A model generated the notes under the pieces. That model made no database searches. It worked only from the letters and a program-made list of their open reading frames with translations, and was not told the DNA's origin. Shown one piece after another: positions 56,007 to 64,000 of a DNA stretch of 64,000 nt (positions are counted from its first letter, which is position 1; each line of letters opens with the position of its first letter). Source of the stretch: Eucommia ulmoides (taxonomy: Eukaryota; Streptophyta; Magnoliopsida; Garryales; Eucommiaceae); assembly GCA_016647705.1 (NCBI GenBank), contig CM028338.1, positions 18,125,577 to 18,189,576 of the forward strand, in the 5' to 3' direction. The translations under genes and the position numbers were made by a program.

Positions 56007-58270
56007 TGTAGACACTGCATTTTGTCCCGTCTAGTTAGTATCAAATCAAGTATAAGTTCAAATAAACTTTAAACTCAGGTTTAAAGGGAATGAATTTCTA
56101 TCAAAGATCACACTATGCAATATACAAAGACAACAAAAAACATAAAAAAAACACAAGAATGTTGAATTTGACAAAATACAAGTAAGTAAAAGTTTCAGGT
56201 CAAAATCGAAATCCCATTATTTAAGAAGGTCTAAAATGACTTTACTAAGGTTTGATTTTCATCAAATCATATTTAGTATAGATAAATATTAATTACTACC
56301 CGTAAATCATAGGACATTTCAAATAATTAACTCGGATGCCCTATCTCGACTTTGAAACATTTACTTTTAACTGAATCTTGTTGAATTTAACACCAAAAAT
56401 ATTCCATTCTCTCATGCATGCCACGTCACATACCACCAAGAAACAATCCAAGACACCTTAATAAAGGATTGGAAAGGTCATGACAAAGCCCAAAATCACA
56501 AGGTGATTTAAGGTTTGGGTTTGACTTGGATTTGCACCAAATCCAAGTAGTCTTGACAAACCACCCTAGGCCCAAAATCAAGGGGACTAGCTATTATTTA
56601 AGGCAACCTTATAATGACCAAGGAACCTTCCTAGAAGTTTCCAACCAAATGGAAAAAGAAGAAGACAAGAAACTTACGGTGCAACCAACTGTTATCGAAA
56701 CCAAACCGATTCGGTTCTTCACTTGAGTAGCGCATTCAATGAGCATTGAATGACCATACCACATTCAAGGTATCTAAATATTTTAAGCCAAATGTCTTAT
56801 AAATCAAGTAAAAATCTTGAATCGTGGCGACCCATTACCGAAACCAAACCGGATGAGTAGCCTCTAAGCAAAGCATTTAATACACATACCATCAAGCATT
56901 AAATGATTAGGATGACATAGAATGGCTAGGTTCAAAGGATCTATAGATTCTCACAAAAATATCTAAGGGTAACTAAGAAACTTGGAAACCAACTGACAGT
57001 TACAAGGAAAGTTCACCCGATTCTATCCGAAATGAACCGAATGTGTGGCCTCCAAGTCATGACTTATCAATTTGAATTAAATTTGAAGTGACATCTAAGG
57101 ACTAGGTTCAATACACTTTGGGAGAAGTTATGACAAGCAAACCAAAATAATAGATCTAACCGGTATTTAGCCCCTAAATCGAATCGGATCCATCCCATCA
57201 AGTCATAAATGCACTATGTACAAGGAATGCCATTGGTGGAGTGGTAATGATTGGAAATCATTTCTAATGATTGCCAATGATTACCAAATCTTTGGAAAGA
57301 TTTGGTAATCATTACCAAATGTTTAGGAATGTAGTCTTCTCCCCCAAATTCATTCCAATCCAAATCAAATCAAGACAAGATAGCAAGTCTCCTAGGATAA
57401 ATAGCCCCCAAGGAAGAGGCTAGTGTTGCCTGTGTATTACCTAATGCGTAGGCCCCCAGCCTATAAATAGAGGTGCTGGGGTTCTCATTTTCTAAAGACT
57501 TGAAGGCCTGGCTTCTCTTTCTAAACTCGAGCACATCTCTCAGGTCCTAGGCCTCTCAACTAGATTTCTCAAAAAACACATTGTTATTCTGTCAAAATCC
57601 AGTTATGGAAGGAATTCTTGAAGTTCTTAGAACATGAACTTCAAGGATCGACGATCATCGATCAACACCAAGCCAAGAAGGTAAGCTACTTAGAGATGAC
57701 TACATCCCCTAAGTAGGTTGTTGTTCTTGGGTTCTTGGTTAGGAACTCAAAGAATCGTGACCACCGATCAACCACCGTCCAAACACTGATCAAGGCAAAT
57801 GAGGTAAACACTTAGGGAAGACTACATCCCCTAAATAGGTATGCTTCTACCAAACCCCCTATGATTCTTGGTTGATTTTGTGCATATTGTTTTGTATATA
57901 GTAGGATCTTCTAAATATAATACACTTACTTTCATGTTCTTAACACATAAAACCCATAAAAAACAAACAAACCCTAAGAACAACCTAACAAGCATTTGAT
58001 TTTGTCAAGAACATCAAGCAAACACCTAATCTTAACCATAACAATCAAATTAGGGTTAAATCATACAAAAATCATTCAAGAGAATTCAAAACATTCCAAG
58101 ACATTCAAAAACATCAACTCATTCAACCACGTGGTAAAAACGTTTGCGGATTCGAACAAAATGACTATTCACACCATAAGTTGTACATAGTCTATACGAT
58201 TCTCCCTAAGAACATTGCATTTATTTTCCTTTTTTATCTAAATAAACACACATATATATACTTATATACT
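56007..58270 (+). repeat. LTR of a Tat-like Ty3-gypsy element
   Basis: It begins TGTAGACACTGCATTTTGTC, the usual opening of long Tat/Ogre-type LTRs. A promoter-like CCTATAAATAGAGG lies at 57460-57472, about 1.45 kb into the LTR, placing U3 before it and R/U5 after. Several segments repeat short motifs around AGCATTAAATG. The 3' limit, near ACTACACTGACA at about 58270, is approximate. Confidence 0.55.
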
Positions 58271-59290
58271 ACACTGACAGACCCTAGTGGCTAAGAACTA
58301 GGGATAAAGGGAGGGCTTTTATTCCTTCGGGGATATGTGTGATTCTTCTTCAGAAATCTTTCTATTTTTCTTAGTTACGAGTAGGAATGACATAAATATG
58401 TGGTATTTCCTTTCACTTTTTAATTCACAACTCACACAAAAACGCTAAACTAACCAAAGCAATTGAGTTCGTTTGAGGTTCTTGACAAAATCAAAGGTTT
58501 GTTTTAAGGTTATGATTTTGGTTTTGGTTTGTTCAACCAAAACTAATTGATAATCAACCAAAAATTAACTAAACTAACTCAAGTTTCACCAAAACCAATC
58601 CAACTTTTCAAACATAACAAGACTGAACTACATTCAACCTAATCTTTGGTAATCACCCAAAGTACGTAGACAACCCATAAGGGTTCGATAACACCTCTAA
58701 TAATGAATCCAACTTTCAACGAGACAAAGAATGAAATACATTTGACCTAATCTTTGGTAACCACCCAAAGTACGTAGGCAACCCCTATGGGTTCAGTTAC
58801 ACCTGATTCTCATTCGAGCTACATAGGCAACCAATGTGTGGGTTTGGTTGCATATCCAAATAACTTAGTCTTAGTTTATATTTCATGTAGTATATCATGC
58901 ATATTTACATATCTGTCTGTATATGAAATATTTTATTGGGTGTCGCTGACTAGTAGTAGCTGTAGTATTTACCTGTTTTCTATTAAATGATGTAAAAAAT
59001 GCATAAAAAAAACAAAACATTAAAAAAAGGAATTATTCTTGCTTAATTAAATCAAAGAAAACTTCTTGGATAGTGTTTAATAGTCAATATCTATTTAGAT
59101 TGAGGTATCGTCTTCGGACGAGTATCTTGGGCTGTCTAACACCTTCCTCGAGCATAACCGAGTCCCAAACTTAAAGAATATATCTGGTACATAGACATAT
59201 AGAAGTCAAAACACGGGCTATTTCAAATGGAAAAATGAATTTCCAAAATCCCGGTGACCTAGCACACTGGTGGCCGTTAATTTAAGCGTT
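58271..59290 (+). repeat. Tat-like gypsy leader region with duplicated motif
   Basis: ATTCCTTCGGGGATATGTGT (about 58329) is shared with 25395. A unit containing CTAATCTTTGGTAATCACCC and AAAGTACGTAGACAACCC occurs at about 58638 and, with small changes, at 58746, followed by ACATAGGCAACCAATGTGTG. Further on are TCTAACACCTTCCTCGAGC and GGTGACCTAGCACACTGGTG. Such sequence is typical of the region between LTR and gag of Tat-type elements. No gag or pol follows, so the element is broken. Confidence 0.55.
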
Positions 59291-59307
59291 GCCACTTTCA
59301 CTGCAAG

Positions 59308-60640
59308 CGTACGAATCAAGTTTTAGTATAATGGACCTTTTGGTCGGGTATCGTATCCACAAGGATTGGTTGATATTACTATTGAGTACTGCAATTGTCA
59401 TAACCTAATTTTATCTGGGCGCTAAAAATGTATTTTAATTATTATTACTAATACTAAACTAAAATACTAATTAAGTTAACTACACTATAAATAATATATT
59501 GAGATAGTTTAGGGGAGTAGATTGCCTAGGGATTAACTTTATTTACTTAAATGCATTTGATTTTGTTTTAGTTAACATTAATGGCGTTCGGCGTATCCGA
59601 CAATCTCAGTTCGTAAACTCCCTCGCCACCTCTTCCGAGTGTAAGAAGAGGAAATACGTGACTTCGTGTCAACGCTAAAGTCCCCCTCAACGTCTTAAAG
59701 ACTCTAGGTCACGTGAGTCTCGCCCCAATGTCATCGATTGCACACTTTCAAACGCCCTCTCGGGTCGTTAGATTGTCATGTTGTGTTTACCCCAATCCAA
59801 ATCTAGGGTTACCTCTGTTGAGTGTCAAACCCCGTATATTCAATATATCTAAATTAGCATATAATTATAGAAACACGGCAACACAATCGAAATTATAAGG
59901 AACAACCATAAACGAAACACAAATTCAACAAAAACTACATTTTCATAAAAAATACGTTAATCCCTATTACAATCTATGTTTAGCCTATGGCCATAGCCGT
60001 TTATATAATTGAAACAAAGCTAAACATGTTCAAACAAACATAGAAGTTAAGAAATAAAAGGAAAAATGGATGAACTTAGCCGATATCCGAAGATTAGCCG
60101 CTAAAACCGTCCACTGATCAATTCTCCTTCTCCGTGTGTTAATCTTTTCCTTTGGATATGTTTGAGCACTCCCTATAATCTCTCTATATTCTAAACTAAT
60201 CCCTAAGGGTTATAATGGCCGGACGGTTCAAAGGAGAGGGGAAGAGAGGGGTTTAAATAGGTAAAATATCTAAAATAAAATATCTAAACTATGCAGAGCT
60301 GACCGCCTAGGCGGTGGGATTCACCACCTAAGTGGTGGGTATATCGATTTAATGTTCACCGCAGTGGTGGAGAAGACAGTGGATTTCAGGGACATTCTGT
60401 AGTTTCACCACCTAGGCGTTGAGTTTACAGCATCAATAGCCTTTCTCTACATTTTCACTACTTCGGCGGTGGTCTGGACGTCGCGGCGGTGGGATTTTTT
60501 CAAAATATTGCCTCCTTACTTGTTTTTCCACCGTTCTCTGACTGTTTTTGGTTCAAATTGATCGTTTGCACTCCGATTTCATACCTTTTCACCCATACCC
60601 CTGTTTTAATACAAAAAGAATAAAAATATATTAAAACTTA
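59308..60640 (-). repeat. left arm of head-to-head LTR-like palindrome
   Basis: It is the reverse complement, with divergence, of 61015-62530. Shared landmarks: GTATCGTATCCACAAGGATT (59348) with its mirror near 62460; CTCGCCCCAATGTCATCGAT (59719) with 61898-61925; GAAGATTAGCCGCTAAAACC (60090) with 61550; CACCACCTAGGCGTTGAG (60406) with 61225. A TATA-like ATTTAAAC lies on the - strand near 60250. It is related to the repeat at 1-1500. Confidence 0.8.
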
Positions 60641-61014
60641 ACAAAAACGTATTAAACGTACTCGAAAACTAACAATTTCGGTTTGAAAATATATAGGTAA
60701 TTTACACAAATACACCTAGAAAGGCCTTTGAAAAATAATTTTTAAAATGAACGGATATGGAAGACTTAGAGAGGAAGGGATGAAACTTGTGTTCATCCTC
60801 TTCCTGATTCTCTACTTCTTTCGCAATCAAAATCTGGGGTGCATTGTTATACCTTCATTTTTATCATCCTAGTCCACAAGCTCGGACATTTTTATCAACC
60901 TCGGCATAAGCTAGGGCATATTTCTTAAGATTAGGCCTTGATAGGTTTGATCTACCTACATATTTTCAAACCAAATTAAGTTAGTTTTTGAGCATTTATA
61001 TAGTATTTTATTAT
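60641..61014. other. spacer of the LTR-like palindrome
   Basis: About 370 bp separating the arms. Part of it (60715-60830, AGAAAGGCCTTTGAAAAATA and onward) resembles 24040-24130 at the left of the LTR-type insertion in the TE nest. No gene. Confidence 0.5.
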
Positions 61015-62530
61015 TTTTTTAATTAGTTTTATTACTTTTTGTATAAATCAGGTGTGTGGGGCAAAAAGATAGGAAACTGGAGCAAAAACAATGGGATCGA
61101 ACCAAAAACGGTCGAAAACCGGTGGAAAAAACAAGCTCGGAAGCAAAATTGTGAAAGAAGCCCACCGCCGTGGTGTTCAGACCACTGCCGCGACAATGAA
61201 AATGTTGAGAAGACACCTTTGCTACTGGACACTCACTGCCTAGGCGGTGAACCAGCAGAATATTTTCCAAATCCACTGCAGTCCTTACCTTTGCGGCGAT
61301 CAACTAACCGACCTATCCACGGCCGCGACGCTGAATCCCACGGCCGTGGTGGTGACCCTCTACACAGCCTAGATATTTTTATTAGATATTTTGAGATATT
61401 TTGTCTATAAATACCCACTCCTCTTCCCTCCTCTTGTTTCCCCCTGCCATTTGGGCACATTAGGCCATACTTAGGCCTAGGTTTAGGAGTTTTAGAGGTT
61501 TAGCTTACATCCTAAAGTAGAGAAGACGATGAAGCGATCGTTGAGCGTTCTTAGGGGCTAATCTTCGGGCAAGGCTAAGTTCTTCGATTCTTTTCCTTAT
61601 TTCTTTAACTTAGGATCATGTGAGCATGTTTAGCTCGTTCTTTCATTGTAAATGCGGTTATGGCCGTAGTTAAACATAGATTGTATAGGGATTAACAATA
61701 AATTTATAAATATGTGTTTGGATGATTTCAGTGCTGCGTTTATGTTTGTTCTTCGTAGTTTGATTGTGTTTATCATATTGTTTGTTTATCATGCTTAGTT
61801 AGATACATGGAGAATACGGGGGTTTGACAAATCCCAGATTCGGATTAGGGTAAACAAACGCCACGATTTTATAACCCAGTCGGGGTTTGGATTGTGGACA
61901 ATCGATGACGTTGGGGCAAGACTCACGCAACCTAGGGTCGTTAAGACATTGAGGGGACTTCTTCATTGACACGAAGTTGTGTTATATCCCTTGTCTACAC
62001 TCGGGAGAGGTGGCGAGGGAGTTTTAGAACAGAGATTGTCGACAGGGTAAATATAACACACGATCCAATGACCCGGTCAAGAGTTTGATTGTGTGCAATC
62101 AATGATGCTGGGTGAGACTCATGTGACCTAGGGTAGTTAAGACATTTAGGGGGACTTCTTCGTTGACTCGAAGTCATGTATTCCTCCGTCTTACACTCGG
62201 GAGAGGTGGCGGTGGAGTTTATGTACCGAGATTATCAAATAGGTCAAACACTGTAAACATGAGTAAATCGAGATCGAACATGTATTTGTAAACATGTTAA
62301 TCCCTCGGCGATTATTTTCCCTAAAACATATTAGTATATTAGTATAGATAATTTAGTTATATTAGTATTAGTTTAATTAATTTTTACATTTATTTTTAGC
62401 CTAAATAAAGTTAGGGCATAATAAATGCGGTACTCAATAGTAATGACACCAATCCCTGTAGATACGATAACCCGATCTTTCATGATCACACTATACTAAA
62501 AGTTTGACCTCGTACACTTGTGAGTAGTCA
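61015..62530 (+). repeat. right arm of head-to-head LTR-like palindrome
   Basis: Same repeat as the left arm but transcribed rightward. TATAAATA at 61406-61413 is a plausible LTR promoter. The arm ends near TTTGACCTCGTACACTTGTG, matching the junction sequence in the copy at the window start. An internal duplication is visible: GACATTGAGGGGACTTCTTC (61948) and GACATTTAGGGGGACTTCTT (62140). The open frame at 61039-61410 lies in the U3-like part and is not a gene. Confidence 0.8.
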
Positions 62531-62589
62531 TATACGCGAGGGTGTAAATCTCCGCCGTATAGGCCTTCCCAAGATAAAGCCTATCTCTT

Positions 62590-62760
62590 CTATCCCAGTC
62601 TTGGGCTGTGGCACATTTCATCATCATCATCCCCAACCCTAGGGCTGGGGCACATTTCGTTGCATTTAATTATCCCCAATCATGGATTGGGGAACATTTC
62701 ATTTGTTATTATTAATCCTCCCCAGCCTGAGTTAGGGGTAATTATCATCATCATTTTGTT
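62590..62760. repeat. short tandem array of hairpin-forming ~42-bp units
   Basis: Four imperfect units at about 62594, 62631, 62674 and 62719. Three share CCCCAAcccTaGGGCTGGGG-like self-complementary cores followed by CACATTTC. Confidence 0.75.
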
Positions 62761-63163
62761 CTCTGGAGACGTAGGTTAATGATTCAATTTTTTTAACCAG
62801 AACTGACTAGCCACATTTCGTGCCAAAGGCCAAGGTGTATTTGGGAATCCGTTTCTCCAATCAAAACCTTATTTTATAGCAATATTTAATTGGTAATCAG
62901 ATTCATATTCATTTTCATAATTTTACCTTGCCACTTATTATGAGGGATAAGTGTTATTGAAAGTTCTTACCATTTCCCACCTCGTTGAGGGTCAGGACAG
63001 TCTGACCTACATTGACTAGATTCTTGGCAGGGCAAAGATATGTAGGAAGACCTGAGTGGGTCTGGTGTAAATTTAAGAAATATTGATGGTCAATAGTCTC
63101 TATCCTTACACTACGGTGTATCCCCTCCAAGATTGGTCTGTAGACCATCCTTGAATTTTTTAC

Positions 63164-63575
63164 CCTAGCCTCTAATGGTAGGATCTTTAGTATTTAAATT
63201 TTTCTTTCTATCCGAGGTTACAGAAGCTCTAATCCTAGCCTTTGATGGTAGGATCTTATCTTTAAATTTTGATCTCTGTCTAGGTGGCAGAAGCTTTAAT
63301 CCTAGAATCTAATGAAAGGACTTTATGTCTTTACTTTTTACTCTCCGTCCGAGGTGATAGAATCTTTGATCCTAGCCTCTGATGGTGGGATCTTTGGTCT
63401 TTAAATTTTGCTCTCTGTCCAAGGTGGCTGAAGCTTTGGTCCTAGCCTCTGATGGCCAGATCTTTTGTCTTTAAAATTCATTATCCTTTCGAGGTGGGAA
63501 AACTTGGTTCCTAGCCCTTCGTGGCAAGAATTTTTACTATTTATTTTTTTGTCATCCATCCCAGGTGGCGAAGGT
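63164..63575. repeat. tandem array, six units of ~70 bp
   Basis: CCTAGCCTCTGATGGTGGGA or a close variant starts at 63164, 63234, 63301, 63371, 63441 and 63510. Units also share CTTTAAATTTTGCTCTCTGT and GAGGTGGCAGAAGCTTT. Divergence between units is moderate, so the array is not recent. Confidence 0.92.
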
Positions 63576-63699
63576 CTATAAGAACTACAACTGACTTGAT
63601 TCTTAGCACGTGTAAGATATGTTGGGAAACCCTTGGCTGTGTTCGGTCTAAGTCTATGAGATGTTGGTGACCTAACATTCTCCGACCTTATGCCATGAC

Positions 63700-64000
63700 A
63701 TAATTATTTTGGTAAATTCGACGAGGACCGCTAATATCATTTAATCATTTCAGTAAATCTGGCGGTCCACCATTTATTGTTTTGTTAAATCCGGTGAGGA
63801 TCGGTAATACTGTTTATTATTTTGGTAAGTCCGACGAGGGTTGGAAATACCTTTTATTATTTTGGTAGTCTGGCCTAGACCTGTGATACTATTTATTATT
63901 TTGATAAATCTGGCGAGGACTGGTGATTTAATTTATTTTAGTAAGTCTGTAGAGGACCAGTGATTCAATTTATTTTACTGTTTTAGCAAGTTCGACGAGG
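63700..64000. repeat. tandem array of ~40-45-bp units reaching the window edge
   Basis: Units of the form TTGGTAAGTCCGACGAGG followed by about 10 variable bases and TTTATTATTT repeat at least seven times. The array continues beyond the end of the window. Confidence 0.88.

Noticed and set aside
61039..61410. 123-codon + frame
   Set aside because: It lies in the U3-like part of the right palindrome arm, and the related left arm does not preserve it.
63164..64000. Regularly spaced repeats considered as a CRISPR array
   Set aside because: Plant nuclear context, no short exact repeats with unique spacers, and whole units diverge together. They are minisatellites.

Overview
This window is nuclear DNA from a flowering plant, most likely a eudicot. 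The evidence is spliced genes with GT-AG introns, a FIT/FER-type iron-deficiency bHLH gene, a plant-type SMG8 gene, a fragment of chloroplast rpl2 embedded in nuclear DNA, and a dense load of plant transposable elements (Ty1-copia, Ty3-gypsy, RTE and L1 LINEs, MULE, hAT, PIF/Harbinger, Helitron). No tRNA, rRNA or CRISPR array was seen. All calls come from reading the sequence and its translations; no database search was run.

Only two genes look intact. SMG8, the nonsense-mediated-decay factor that partners SMG9 and the SMG1 kinase, lies on the + strand at 10051-21633 in four exons (about 1230 aa). A FIT/FER-like bHLH gene, the regulator of root iron uptake, lies on the - strand at 50767-48963 in four exons (311 aa). 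The two genes converge on about 27 kb of nested transposons.

Layout. 1-1500: LTR-type repeat. 1797-4296: PIF/Harbinger-like element with a 1.8 kb MULE inside it. 4297-9850: AT-rich intergenic DNA with a MuDR transposase remnant and three tandem 523-bp units, each carrying a plastid rpl2 fragment. 10051-21633: SMG8, whose 5.6 kb first intron holds a broken gypsy element, a 5'-truncated RTE LINE with a target-site duplication, an hAT MITE and an L1 fragment. 22038-36481: an old reverse-oriented copia element split by a palindromic element (23613-32319). That palindromic element was itself hit by an LTR-type fragment, a Helitron and a Pack-MULE. 37205-43786: a second copia element (+) with an intact 5-bp target-site duplication, containing a 1275-bp hAT element with a perfect 8-bp duplication. 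Short coding-like islands of an unrecognised decayed gene lie on both sides of this copia. 45100-48770: AT-rich intergenic DNA. 48776-50905: FIT-like gene with its poly(A) signal and a compound microsatellite at the promoter. 51000-56000: degenerate repeat DNA. 56007-59290: Tat-like gypsy LTR and leader. 59308-62530: two LTR-like copies head to head as a 3.2 kb palindrome. 62590-64000: three different short tandem arrays.

The most striking item is the Pack-MULE at 29759-32243. It has about 140-bp terminal inverted repeats and a perfect 9-bp duplication. Between its ends it carries a fragment of a class A heat-stress transcription factor (coiled-coil oligomerisation region, nuclear-localisation cluster and an AHA-like activation motif) in an unbroken 160-codon chimeric reading frame, followed by a 48-codon fragment of a CYP74B fatty-acid hydroperoxide lyase. 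The chimeric frame has no DNA-binding domain.
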